Positions 7,989 to 17,000 of a stretch of 38,362 nt of DNA are shown here, piece after piece. Position numbers and translations under genes: made by a program. The notes under the pieces are model-generated. The model saw only the letters and a list, made by a program, of their open reading frames with translations. It made no database searches and had not been told where the DNA came from. Location of the stretch: assembly GCA_021648745.1 (NCBI GenBank), contig JAKISE010000024.1, positions 1-38,362 on the forward strand, written 5' to 3'. This DNA is from Cyclobacteriaceae bacterium (GTDB taxonomy: Bacteria; Bacteroidota; Bacteroidia; Cytophagales; Cyclobacteriaceae). Every line of letters starts with the position of its first letter. Positions within the stretch are counted from its first letter, which is position 1.

Positions 7989-8315
7989 TTATCGTAGTTT
8001 GGGATTAGTCTTATGGCGGTCTTTATCTCGGAGGGTCTTTTTCTCTATATTTTTTTGAAATGCTTCTGTTAAATTAACTCCCGTTTGATTAGCCAAACAA
8101 ATAAGTACCCAAAGAATATCAGCCATTTCATCTGGCAAGTTATGTTTTTTATCCGATTCCTTAAATGATTGTTCTCCATAAGTACGTGACATAATGCGAG
8201 CAAGTTCACCTACTTCTTCGGTTAAGATAGTCATATTGGTAAGCTCGTTAAAATACCGAACACCTGTGGTATTAATCCACTCATCCACCTGCTTTTGTGC
8301 TTCGTCTATGGTCAT
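7989..8315 (-). CDS. MazG-like nucleotide pyrophosphohydrolase
   Basis: This is a 108-residue single-domain all-alpha NTP pyrophosphohydrolase. The metal-binding motifs of the MazG superfamily are visible: EEVGE at residues 33-37 and DEMAD at 62-66, followed by ILWVLICLANQTG. Members hydrolyse (d)NTPs to monophosphates and act as house-cleaning enzymes. The length is typical of single-domain MazG proteins rather than the duplicated E. coli MazG. The start overlaps the stop of dtd by four bases (ATGA-type), so the two are translationally coupled. The exact nucleotide substrate cannot be read from sequence. Confidence 0.88.
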   Translation of the reverse strand: MTIDEAQKQVDEWINTTGVRYFNELTNMTILTEEVGELARIMSRTYGEQSFKESDKKHNLPDEMADILWVLICLANQTGVNLTEAFQKNIEKKTLRDKDRHKTNPKLR

Positions 8316-8764
8316 ACTCTGTTTTTTGAATCAATAATAATAGTTACCGGCCCATCATTTACTAAAGCTACTTGCATATCTGCCCCAAACTCACCTGTTT
8401 CAACATTATTAGTAATGGATTTTCTAAGTGCATTTAGGAAGCTCTCATAAAGTGGAATGGCAACTTCTGGCCTTGCTGCCTTAATATAAGAAGGACGATT
8501 TCCCTTTTTTGTACTAGCTTGTAAGGTAAACTGGCTAATGGCTAAGACTTCACCATTGACTTGATTTACGTTTAAGTTCATAACTTCTTGCTCATCATTA
8601 AAAATACGCAGGTTGGCAATTTTATTTACGAGCCATTCGATGTCTTCACTGGCATCTTCTGTTTCAATACCTACTAAAATCAGTAAGCCTTTGCTTATAT
8701 GCCCAACCAATTTATTGTTTGTGTTAACACTCGCGTTTTTTACTCTTTGAATAACAATTTTCAT
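8312..8764 (-). CDS. dtd: D-aminoacyl-tRNA deacylase
   Basis: This 150-residue enzyme removes D-amino acids (and glycine from mischarged tRNA-Ala) from tRNA, recycling tRNA and protecting translation fidelity. It begins with the characteristic MKIVIQRVKNASV and has the two active-site signatures, SQFTLQAS (about residues 79-86) and NDGPVT near the C-terminus. The length is normal. It lies six bases after the NAD(P)-binding protein gene and overlaps the MazG-like gene, as part of a tight minus-strand run from 9816 to 7989. Confidence 0.95.
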   Translation of the reverse strand: MKIVIQRVKNASVNTNNKLVGHISKGLLILVGIETEDASEDIEWLVNKIANLRIFNDEQEVMNLNVNQVNGEVLAISQFTLQASTKKGNRPSYIKAARPEVAIPLYESFLNALRKSITNNVETGEFGADMQVALVNDGPVTIIIDSKNRV

Positions 8765-8770
8765 AGCGTT

Positions 8771-9412
8771 TTATAATTGCATTTCTCCTGAAAGATAGAT
8801 AAAGGTTCCGTTGTCATCTAATAGCGACTTACCCAGTAAAAACTTAGCTACTTGATTGGCAGATATTGCTTTGTAGTTACTTAATGACCCAATAAAGAGA
8901 AAGCTCAACGCTTTCATAACAGCCTGTCCAACCCCTTCCATTACTCTCGTTTCTTGCCTTTTGCCTAATAGTAGAGACGGGCGATAGATGTGTAATTGCT
9001 CGAATGCCAACTCTTTAAGTTTATTTTCAATTTCGCCTTTTACCTTATTATAGAAAATATTGGAGTTAGAATCTGCGCCCATAGCAGTAATAATATGAAA
9101 CGAACTTGCCCCAATCTTTAACCCATAATTGGCAAGCATTTTGGGGTAGTCAAAATCCACCTTTCTAAAGGCCTCCTTAGAGCCTGCATTTTTTATAGTG
9201 GTGCCTAAACAGCAAAAAACCACATTGGCCTCTATGTCTAGGGCTCCCAAGTGCTCAAAATCTACACTATATTGTTCAAGTTTAGAATGGGTTAATTCGA
9301 GCTTTCTTCTGCCAATGGATATTACCTTTTTGTATTCTTCATTTTCCAGTAAGAGACTAAGGAGTTTACTTCCTACTAACCCTGAGGCTCCAGCAATTAA
9401 GGCTACACTCAT
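8771..9412 (-). CDS. NAD(P)-binding Rossmann-fold protein (SDR-like)
   Basis: This 213-residue protein resembles the atypical short-chain dehydrogenase group that includes HTATIP2/TIP30-like proteins. The dinucleotide-binding glycine motif AGASGLVG is at residues 7-14. A second pattern (VVFCCLGTTIKNAGS) follows near 65-80, and a YNKVK (YxxxK-type) motif lies near 120. Related Bacteroidota proteins are annotated as oxidoreductases or nucleoside-diphosphate-sugar epimerase-like, with no assigned substrate. Its start overlaps the end of the DUF1232 gene by four bases. Confidence 0.75.
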   Translation of the reverse strand: MSVALIAGASGLVGSKLLSLLLENEEYKKVISIGRRKLELTHSKLEQYSVDFEHLGALDIEANVVFCCLGTTIKNAGSKEAFRKVDFDYPKMLANYGLKIGASSFHIITAMGADSNSNIFYNKVKGEIENKLKELAFEQLHIYRPSLLLGKRQETRVMEGVGQAVMKALSFLFIGSLSNYKAISANQVAKFLLGKSLLDDNGTFIYLSGEMQL

Positions 9413-9816
9413 TTTTTAGAAGAATCCCAAATTTCAAACATTTCAATATCTTGCTGAAAGGCATTTGAAATAAGCATTATTACAGTAAAGTCATCTATAA
9501 AGCCCGTAAACGGTATAAAATCAGGGATGAGATCGATGGGCATTAAGAAATAAATAACGCCTGCCACAATTGCCACCATCGATTTCCAAGGAGCATCTGT
9601 ATATTCTCCCTTAACAAATGCCTGAATCATGCGTAAAAATACCCGAAGGTTATGGCCAAGTTTACTAAGCTTAGTGTTTTCCAAATTTACTTCACTTAAT
9701 CTAGTTTTAGAGGCATTTAATACTGCATTAAGCTTTTGTTTATCGCCCAAAATAGTAGAAGCTCTGGATTTAGCTCTCTCAAAAAACTTGTTCTCTTGTA
9801 TTTTTAATTGTGCCAT
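9409..9816 (-). CDS. YkvA family (DUF1232) membrane protein
   Basis: This is a 135-residue protein. The C-terminal half carries the DUF1232 hallmark: a hydrophobic helix leading into PIDLIPDFIPFTGFIDD, then a second hydrophobic stretch. The N-terminal half is charged and helical. Family members are small membrane proteins of unknown function. It is the first gene of a run with the NAD(P)-binding protein, dtd and the MazG-like gene, all overlapping or within six bases. A near-consensus TATATTTA lies 11 bases upstream of the GCC-preceded ATG region, but I do not list it as a confident promoter. Confidence 0.82.
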   Translation of the reverse strand: MAQLKIQENKFFERAKSRASTILGDKQKLNAVLNASKTRLSEVNLENTKLSKLGHNLRVFLRMIQAFVKGEYTDAPWKSMVAIVAGVIYFLMPIDLIPDFIPFTGFIDDFTVIMLISNAFQQDIEMFEIWDSSKK

Positions 9817-9887
9817 ATTGTAAATATAACAGAAACGGGTCGCAAAACACTATGAAAATTTGATGCGAAAGAATTATAGGGGTTCCC

Positions 9888-10415
9888 TTAAATTTGATAA
9901 TACTTACTTAACTCTTCTTTTAACGAAGACAGAGCCAGGCCAATAGAATCAATATCGGAGGCGATGGTTTGCTCTAATAGTTTTTTAGCATATTCCAAAG
10001 AAGTGGCTTCAGAATCAATTTCTTCAAATGTAGCATTCACTTTAGTTACTAAATCCTCTTTAGCAGTTACTACCATGCTCCAAAGATCTACACTTAAATA
10101 TACTTGTTGGGCTACATTATGATTAAACTCGTTTCTGACCTCTTCGAGAATATCATTATGCAAAACGGCTGCCGTCATACCAGGTTTATTTATGCGAACC
10201 AATAAATTATCAGTGGATATTCGTTCTAAAAACAGGGTAATTCGTTCAAATGCCTGCATTCGAACAGGCAAGGTAATTTCCAACGATTTCTGTTTTAAAT
10301 CTAACTCTTTAGCTAAAAGAGACTTGCTTACCATTACCTTAATGGCCAAATACATTCCATAAAGCACCAAAGATGCAGGAAAAACTAACTTAAGAAACTC
10401 AAGAAATGAATCCAT
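9888..10415 (-). CDS. Conserved membrane-anchored protein of unknown function
   Basis: I do not recognise a functional domain. The 175-residue protein has one clear transmembrane helix near the N-terminus (about residues 10-30), then a long, mostly helical cytoplasmic or periplasmic region with LPVRMQAFERITLFLERI and several acidic/leucine-rich heptad-like stretches. Proteins of this shape occur across Bacteroidota as hypothetical proteins. It sits alone between the DUF1232 gene, with a 71-base gap, and the divergent IscA-like gene. A CATATTTG element with TTGG 19 bases upstream (10471-10441) may be its promoter. Confidence 0.6.
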   Translation of the reverse strand: MDSFLEFLKLVFPASLVLYGMYLAIKVMVSKSLLAKELDLKQKSLEITLPVRMQAFERITLFLERISTDNLLVRINKPGMTAAVLHNDILEEVRNEFNHNVAQQVYLSVDLWSMVVTAKEDLVTKVNATFEEIDSEATSLEYAKKLLEQTIASDIDSIGLALSSLKEELSKYYQI

Positions 10416-10546
10416 TTGAATAATTTTAAAGGTGTCTATACAAATATGTAGTAATAATTAATGTTTGCCAACCTTAAAACGTTCGGAATGCTAATTTGCA
10501 GTATATAACTATGCAAAAAATGTAGAAAATAAATTAATTTCCAATC

Positions 10547-10554
10547 TATATTTG
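10547..10554 (+). promoter_or_regulatory. -7 element abutting the IscA-like start
   Basis: TATATTTG ends only five bases before the ATG at 10560. If it is used, the transcript would begin at or within a few bases of the start codon, giving a leaderless or nearly leaderless mRNA. No good TTTG is present at the -33 position. Confidence 0.4.
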
Positions 10555-10559
10555 CTCGT

Positions 10560-10856
10560 ATGATTTCTGAACTTCCATTAAAAATATCAGCCGAAGCCCT
10601 TAAGCAAATTAAAATAATAATGGCTAAAAAATCGGTACCAAAGGACTATGGCCTACGTATAGGCACCAATAATGCGGCCACCTGTGGCACAACTTCGTTT
10701 ATACTAGGCTTTGATGAAAAAAAAGAAGGCGATGATGCATTCCAATTTGAAGGAATTGAAATACTTATTAACAAAAAGGAAATGCTTTATTTAATAGATG
10801 TTACGTTAGCCTATGAAGTGGGCGATAAGGCCACTGGTTTTAGGTTTGACAAATAA
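10560..10856 (+). CDS. IscA/HesB-like protein lacking the C-terminal cysteines
   Basis: This 98-residue protein has the HesB/IscA fold pattern: LKISAEALKQIK at the start, GLRIG and the late DVTLAYEVGDKATGFRFDK. A-type Fe-S carriers need three cysteines, one mid-protein and a C-terminal CGC pair. Here the protein ends right after GFRF and keeps only Cys42, in ATCGTT. It is therefore unlikely to hold a cluster in the usual way. Similar degenerate forms occur in Bacteroidota. No isc, suf or nif genes are adjacent. It is convergent with folB. Confidence 0.72.
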   Translation: MISELPLKISAEALKQIKIIMAKKSVPKDYGLRIGTNNAATCGTTSFILGFDEKKEGDDAFQFEGIEILINKKEMLYLIDVTLAYEVGDKATGFRFDK

Positions 10857-10876
10857 TTACACTTGAGATAGAAGGG

Positions 10877-11233
10877 TTAACGAGATCTTGTTACAGTTAC
10901 CCCGCTCATTTTGCATACCGCACCTATCGGAGGGTTCATTTTTCCTATTTTAACTTTTACATGTTGAATTTGTAACCAATTTTTGAGGATTGAATCGCAA
11001 ATACGCGATGAAACATGCTCCAATAATTTTGAGCGCACTTCCATTTCTGCCGATACAAGTTTAAATAATACTTCGTAATCTATCGTGCCAGATAACTCAT
11101 CAGTTTTCTCAGCTTCTGAAACATCTACTTCAACTTCTACATCTACTATAAAACTATTGCCTTGCTCCTTTTCGAACTCGTGCACCCCATGATAGGCAAA
11201 AAACTCAAGCCCTTCTAAAGATATAATGGCCAT
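10877..11233 (-). CDS. folB: Dihydroneopterin aldolase
   Basis: This enzyme converts 7,8-dihydroneopterin to 6-hydroxymethyl-7,8-dihydropterin and glycolaldehyde in folate synthesis. The 118-residue protein begins ISLEGLEFFAYHGVHEFEKEQG, containing the family's conserved FAYHGV segment. It continues with TIDYEVLFKLV and LLEHVSSRI, and ends KMNPPIGAVCKMSGVTVTR, matching the FolB pattern. The start codon shares one base with the stop of the DivIVA-domain gene (TAATG), so it is translated from the same mRNA. Confidence 0.92.
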   Translation of the reverse strand: MAIISLEGLEFFAYHGVHEFEKEQGNSFIVDVEVEVDVSEAEKTDELSGTIDYEVLFKLVSAEMEVRSKLLEHVSSRICDSILKNWLQIQHVKVKIGKMNPPIGAVCKMSGVTVTRSR

Positions 11234-11961
11234 TAATCTAACTCGTCAAAGAAAGAACTCCCAGAGTTACTTTCTGAACTCCCCTCACTTTCCTGTTCAT
11301 CGATCAACTCTTCTGTTTTAACAGGCTTGGGTTTAGGTGTAGCATTGCTCTGTGGCTGAACAGCCCTAGACGGCCGAGGGGGTTCAGGTACCCCTATGGC
11401 TTTATCCCGAATTTCTTGCAAACGCTTATCTATGTCAAAATGCTTTAAATTATCGCTTACTTTTTGTACCCTTTGAAGGGTAATAGTTGAAAGATTTGTT
11501 AGTTCATTTAAAATATCATCTCTATGGTCCTCTAACATGGTATAAACACGGGCAAGTTCCTTAAGCTCATTGTCCATTCCTTCTAAAATTTGCTTTGAAT
11601 TTAATTCCGCATCATCAATAATATTTCTTGCCCTTGATTTAGACTCATTTAACAAAGCATCTGCATTCATTTGGGTTTCCTTTAAATGCAGCTCAGCTGT
11701 TTTTTTCGCTTGCTCAATCATATTTGCTCCTGTATCTTCCGCTGTTTTAAGCGTTTTATACAAGGAAGCCTCAACGTCACGAAGCTTAACCACATCGGTT
11801 TCTGATTTTTGAAGTTGAGTTTCTAGTGTTTTTACTTGATCTAGTGCGTGTTCCCATTCGTGCGAGAGAGAGAGTAAAAAGGCATTTACCTCCTCTTTGT
11901 CATAACCCCTAATCTGTTTTTCAAATGTTCTTTTTCTAATTTCTAAGGGCGTAATTTTCAT
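11233..11961 (-). CDS. DivIVA domain-containing coiled-coil protein
   Basis: This is a 242-residue protein. The N-terminus, MKITPLEIRKRTFEKQIRGY followed by DKEEVNAFL, is the conserved DivIVA membrane-binding/curvature segment. It is followed by a long coiled coil (about residues 30-170) and a Pro/Ser/Glu-rich tail ending FFDELD. In Gram-positives DivIVA organises cell poles and division. In Bacteroidota the role of such proteins is unclear. It starts 15 bases after the WD40 gene and overlaps folB by one base, making a WD40-DivIVA-folB transcription unit. Confidence 0.85.
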   Translation of the reverse strand: MKITPLEIRKRTFEKQIRGYDKEEVNAFLLSLSHEWEHALDQVKTLETQLQKSETDVVKLRDVEASLYKTLKTAEDTGANMIEQAKKTAELHLKETQMNADALLNESKSRARNIIDDAELNSKQILEGMDNELKELARVYTMLEDHRDDILNELTNLSTITLQRVQKVSDNLKHFDIDKRLQEIRDKAIGVPEPPRPSRAVQPQSNATPKPKPVKTEELIDEQESEGSSESNSGSSFFDELD

Positions 11962-11976
11962 GATCGCAGATGAGTT

Positions 11977-12843
11977 CTAGTTTAGTTGCCAAACACCAAT
12001 TTTAGTATCAGCGCCAGCAGTTATTACAAATTTATGATTTTCAAACCAAAGTATATCGTTTATTTGGCCATTCTGTTCAATTTGTATGGTTTCGAGCTTG
12101 CTAATTTTCTTTTTTTCAATTTTATACTTCGTAATCACATTTTTTTGGGATAGTGCAAGAAGAATTAGGCTGGTTGGGTTACTACAAATTTTTCTAATTT
12201 CCAGGTCATCTTTCCTAATACTCTCTTTACTCAATCTACCTTTAACCAAGTTCCACACATAAAGACCTTTTGTAGCGGCAAAAATTAGCCTATCACTCAA
12301 TAGATTTAAAGAACTTGAGTTATCCGAAAAAATCATTTTCTTTTCTTCACCCTTACCAATATCTAATTGGTTAATTCCCTGATTGGTGCAATAAATTAGG
12401 TTGTTATTCGCGATTGCGAAACTAGGAAACTCAGACAAGCTTGAACGTATTCGTTGTTTTATACTTAATGACTCTTTATCAATGAGGAGCAACTCTCCGA
12501 TGTTGGTTGATAGAGCGATAAAGTTTGTAGACATCTCCATTTTACCAAAGGATGTTGATGGAGTTTCTATCTTTTTAACAACTTTCCTCGACTTTATATC
12601 AATACTAAAAAGCCCCTTATGGTTAACGGTAGCATATAAAGTATTTGACACGGGCTCTAATACTAATGCCGAAATATAACCACTTAATTTCAAAAGCACT
12701 TCTCCTTCGTTTGGCTTGGCTAAGTTCCAACGCACTATTAGCCCCTCTGAACCCCCAGAATAAAAAGTCTGTTCTATATCCGCTTTAACAAGGGAGGTAA
12801 CAGCACCACCATGTCCTTCGAAATATGAGATAAGTTGCAACAT
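11977..12843 (-). CDS. WD40 repeat protein
   Basis: This 288-residue protein appears to consist almost entirely of a beta-propeller. It has visible WD-type repeats at the start (GHGGAVTSLVKA...GGSEGLIVRWNL) and end (GQINDILWFENHKFVITAGAD...IGVWQL), with more divergent blades between. No signal peptide is present, so it is probably cytoplasmic. The longer open frame to 13101 runs into the divergent phosphopantetheinyl transferase gene. The ATG at 12843 (MLQLISYFEGHGG) is the sensible start because it begins right at the first blade. Partner proteins are unknown. It leads the DivIVA-folB unit. Confidence 0.8.
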   Translation of the reverse strand: MLQLISYFEGHGGAVTSLVKADIEQTFYSGGSEGLIVRWNLAKPNEGEVLLKLSGYISALVLEPVSNTLYATVNHKGLFSIDIKSRKVVKKIETPSTSFGKMEMSTNFIALSTNIGELLLIDKESLSIKQRIRSSLSEFPSFAIANNNLIYCTNQGINQLDIGKGEEKKMIFSDNSSSLNLLSDRLIFAATKGLYVWNLVKGRLSKESIRKDDLEIRKICSNPTSLILLALSQKNVITKYKIEKKKISKLETIQIEQNGQINDILWFENHKFVITAGADTKIGVWQLN

Positions 12844-12910
12844 AAAGTAGAACTGATTTTTGTGTGTCAAACTCAGGTTGTCAGTTAAAAATAACTGAAC
12901 TTTGGATTGA
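12844..12910. promoter_or_regulatory. Divergent promoter region with a 7-bp inverted repeat
   Basis: The 67-base gap between the divergent WD40 and phosphopantetheinyl transferase genes must hold both promoters. It contains a perfect inverted repeat, TCAGTTA-AAAA-TAACTGA (12881-12898), which could be an operator or a chance hairpin. A GAACTTTG (12897-12904), one mismatch from TAnnTTTG, precedes the plus-strand gene. Confidence 0.35.
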
Positions 12911-13546
12911 ATGCCATTATTTAAGAAATTAATTGAAGAAAATTTTATACTCGCAGTATGGCATCTTACCGAATCGGAAGAATTCTTTTTAGTGGACAAA
13001 GGTAAATTCTCTGCTAGCCCTGAAAAGCTAGACGAAATTAAAGTAGAACAGCGCAGAAGAGAGTGGCTCTGTAGCCGCCACCTTGGCTGGAGCATTGCCA
13101 AAGAAATAGAAGGGAAATGCGATGGGGTTTGGAGCGATTCTTATAATAAACCTCATATAAAAAATTCTGAATTACAAATTTCCATCTCACATGCCAAGCC
13201 ATATGTGGCTGTTTTAGTACATAAACATAATTCTTGTGGAGTGGATATTGAAGAAAAGAAAAATAAGCTGATTAGACTAGCTCCAAAGTTTTTAACCCAA
13301 TATGAACTAGGTCAAACCAATTCAAATATTGATGCGCTTGCAATCGCCTGGGGTGCGAAAGAAGCTATTTATAAAATGTACGGAAGAAAGCAATTGATTT
13401 TTAAAGAGAATATATTCCTGCATAAGTTGGATAGCATTCAACAATGCGGACACATTAAGAGTGAACTTAAAGTGAATAATATTGTTACCAATATTGACAT
13501 TAAATACAAGCAATTCGAAAATCACGTATTGGTTTTCACTGGCTAG
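12911..13546 (+). CDS. 4'-phosphopantetheinyl transferase superfamily protein
   Basis: This 211-residue Sfp/AcpT-type enzyme transfers the phosphopantetheine arm of CoA to a carrier-protein serine. The three family motifs are present: ISISHAKPYVAVLV (about 93-106), GVDIEEK (about 110, the magnesium-binding Asp and Glu) and WGAKEAIYK (about 147-155). The target could be the fatty-acid acyl carrier protein or another carrier. No synthase gene is nearby, so it may serve as the general housekeeping enzyme. It is divergent from the WD40 gene. Confidence 0.88.
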   Translation: MPLFKKLIEENFILAVWHLTESEEFFLVDKGKFSASPEKLDEIKVEQRRREWLCSRHLGWSIAKEIEGKCDGVWSDSYNKPHIKNSELQISISHAKPYVAVLVHKHNSCGVDIEEKKNKLIRLAPKFLTQYELGQTNSNIDALAIAWGAKEAIYKMYGRKQLIFKENIFLHKLDSIQQCGHIKSELKVNNIVTNIDIKYKQFENHVLVFTG

Positions 13547-13607
13547 TGCGATGATTCTACAATCCGACTTTGTGCCTTTAGTCACAAATACAAAAAAGAA
13601 GCTTATT

Positions 13608-13615
13608 TAATTTTG
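13608..13615 (+). promoter_or_regulatory. -7 element for the OsmC gene
   Basis: TAATTTTG lies 22 bases before the ATG at 13638 and fits TAnnTTTG. No TTTG lies at the expected upstream distance. Confidence 0.35.
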
Positions 13616-13637
13616 AAACATATTTAATAATTATACT

Positions 13638-14063
13638 ATGTCAAAAGAATCAATTTCAACTAAACATACTGGAGGCATGTCCTTCGAAACCCAATTAGGA
13701 AAGCACAAAGTTATTATTGATGCCGATCCTGAATTTGGTGGTGATGACATTGGCCCAAAGCCTAAACCATTAGTACTTAATGCACTTACTGGCTGTACTG
13801 GTATGGATGTAGTTTCACTCCTTAATAAAATGCGAGTAGAATTTAAAGATTTTGAAATTAAAGTAGACGCTGATATGACGGAAGAGCATCCTAAATATTA
13901 TAATAAAATCCATTTAACCTACATAATTAAAGCCAATGAAGCCGATAGGGCTAAAGTGGAAAAGGCAGTTAATTATTCTCAGGAGCGCTATTGTGGCGTA
14001 AGTTTTATGTTATCTAAAGCAGCTGAACTTTCTTACGAAATTGATATGAAGCCATTAATGTAA
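13638..14063 (+). CDS. OsmC family protein
   Basis: The 141-residue protein has the OsmC/Ohr fold pattern. The two redox cysteines expected for thiol-dependent peroxidases are present: Cys53 in ALTGCTGMDVVSLL and Cys119 in RYCGVSFML. Such proteins reduce organic hydroperoxides. The YhfA-like subgroup, which this resembles by its PKPLVLNAL and GCTGMDVV segments, has a less certain role. The gene stands alone with its own -7 element and converges on the helicase gene with a 19-base gap. Confidence 0.85.
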   Translation: MSKESISTKHTGGMSFETQLGKHKVIIDADPEFGGDDIGPKPKPLVLNALTGCTGMDVVSLLNKMRVEFKDFEIKVDADMTEEHPKYYNKIHLTYIIKANEADRAKVEKAVNYSQERYCGVSFMLSKAAELSYEIDMKPLM

Positions 14064-14082
14064 GATTTTTTTAGCCAGATTC

Positions 14083-17000
14083 CTACTCATCTGGAAGGTG
14101 CTGGTTTAAGAACCGAGCAATAGCCTCTTGCACATCTTCTTTTTTCTTCCACCATTCTCTAGAAAAGACACCTATAAAACGCCAATTATTTTTACTTAAT
14201 GTAAATGGGGTATAAGCATGTAAATCTTTAACAGAAGGGTTCTGTAAATACAAATCATCATCGGTTAATAACAGAGCAGCATAATCCTCCCCTTTTTTAA
14301 TGGTAATATCTGCGAAAGGAAGCTCATCTTTAAACTCTAAATTAGGATAAGCATCGCTTGCCCAATTGATAATGCTATTTTTTAAGTACCAATTGGCATT
14401 TGATCTACTTGGAGTATAGGGCTTAGGTTCATATTTGCCGTCCGACACTAGCTTAGCAAATACCAAATAGGCTTTCAATAATTTAGGGCCATTATTCTTT
14501 ACATTTTCTACCTTGAGCTGGTCTGGCAATATACTAGAAACCATCATAATCCCTTCCCTAGCTCTTGTTACTGCTACATTCAATCTGTTTTCTCCTCCTG
14601 CAATATTCAAGCTCCCAAATTGCATCATCAATTTACCAGATTTAGTTGGTGCATAAGCCGTGCTAAAAATAATAATGTCACGTTCATCTCCTTGCACATT
14701 TTCAATGTTTTTAACCATTAAATTAGAAGGAAGCTCTAGTGTTCCTGCTATCACCTCTTCGTCTAGTAAATCTAAAATTAGCTCTTGTTGCTTGGCATTA
14801 AAGGTAATAATGCCAATGCTCTTTTGGGGTGTTAGTTTAATATGCTGCTTAATAAGCTCAATTACTTTATCTGCTTCTACCCTGTTTGTATTGTTTTCCC
14901 AAACACCATCTACTTTAATATATTTAATAGCAGGTTCGTGCTTATTTACTAGCAACCTATCGGGCAATAGCCGCAGCCCATCTTGGTAAAAATGTGTATT
15001 GCTAAAGGCAATCAATTCTGCTTTTTTGCTCCTATAATGACCCTTCAGTTGAATATTCATCAAATACTTTTCACTAAGTTCGAGAAGAGAGTCAACTTCT
15101 AAGGCTATATCTTCTTCTTCAGTGTCGTCCCACCGGGGTTTATACAAATCATTAGGTCTTAATTGTTGACTGTCACCGGCAATAACTAATTGATTGCCCC
15201 TAAACATTGCTGGTATCCCTCGTTCGGTAAAGCACTGCGAAGCTTCATCAAAAATAACAATGTCGAACAGCCTCTCCATCGGAAAAATGGCAGAAACAGC
15301 CTCTGGCGATGCCATCCAACAAGGAATTAAATCAAAAAGCTCTTCACTATGATTTGCAATTAGTTTTCGTACAGGCCAAATTCTTCGTTTCTTGGTTACT
15401 TGATGTTTAATTTCTCGGTAAGTAACCATATTGTTTAATCGATTATATTCGATATGCTCATATATTCGCTCCCTAGCCTTTAGCAATAAAATTTCATTGC
15501 TTATTCTTAGTTTTTCTCTAATGTTATTCTGCAAATCTGCTTCCATTTGCTTAAACTTTCGAGAGGATACTGCGCGTAGAACCGGGTATTTAGTTTCTAT
15601 ATGATCAATCCATTGTAGTTTTAAACTATTAACTAAAATAGATTCAAACTTTTGATCTTCAAAAGCGCCCATAGCCAATACTATTTCGTTGGCTACCTTA
15701 ATTTGATAATTGGGCAGCTCTTCTCTCAATTTATCAAAATCGCATAGATCATCAAAATCGTTATTAAGTGCTTCCTCAATTTTACTTAACCACTCTTTGT
15801 CAGAAGTGATTTTTCGTAACTGATTTTCGGTAAAATAAATAGACCACCGGTTCCATGCTTCTGGTATATTATCAATTACCTGATAAACTGAATTTATTTT
15901 GTCGCTAAACTCCTCATAACTTAAAAGCCCTGTGTTAAAATACTCCTTAAAATTTCTATATGAGTAAAAAATAATTTTACTTCGAAAGGCTTCTTTTAAA
16001 GAGTGAAACCAGTTTTGCAAGGCTCCTTTTGTTATTTCGCCCTCATACTTTGATACCCAACCTTTGCGATGCAAAATAGATAGGTTATGGCCCAAGTTTA
16101 ATCTACTATCAATCATTTGAATTAAGGCCTTTATCCCAATTCTATTAGTTTTTAACTGATTAGTAATCAACACCTTGTTCACTTTTTTTCGATCCTTCGA
16201 AAAAACCCACCATTTAATGTATTTAAAAACATTTCTACGCGACTCAATAGCTACTTGCAAAGATGCTTGTATTGGCCCAATCTCTTCCTGACTCAAACTT
16301 TGTTCTACACCCACTCCGTTAAAACAATTCATTAATAAACGTTCGTGATCGGCCAGCCAGGTATAATCTGTATCTCTTGTATGTACTTTCACTAGCTGCC
16401 TAAACAAGCCGTAAACTTCAGGGTTATGGGTTTTGCTAAGTAGCTCTTTTGCTCTTTCTTTTTTTCCTAAAATGCTTATACATTCTTCTATTTCAATTGG
16501 GTGGTTTATAATGGATTGAGTTTGGGCTGCAATAGCTTCTCTCACCCTAGGAATCTCCTCTATAAATTCTTGCATTCTTTTAAGAGAAGAAAGATCATAA
16601 CTCGAAAAGTTTTTTCGGTCTAATAATGGATAGTTCTCTGTTCTAAAAACAGCAGCATAGGCAGCATATCTCTTAGAACTGGACACTAAATCTATAATGT
16701 CATTAAATTTAAAATATTGATACTCTTGTTTTACATTAACAGAGGTTTCGTTTAAATCAGATGTTAAGTATAGCTCCTTTACCGAAACCCCACATTCAGA
16801 CTCATCAAATAAAGCTGACCTAAACTCTTCCATTTCTTCAGTTAACGAATCAATTTGCTTGGAGTACTGCCCAAATTGCCGTTCAAGCTGAATTGAATCT
16901 AAGCTGTTATTTAGCTGCTTATATTCTTCGATTTTATCAATTTGCTTTGCAATTTTTTCATAAATGCTTTTTCGGTCATTTCTAAAATCATGTACTAGCC

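Noticed and set aside
12844..13101. N-terminal extension of the WD40 reading frame
   Set aside because: It overlaps the divergent phosphopantetheinyl transferase gene, has no propeller-like sequence, and the first WD blade begins at the ATG at 12843.
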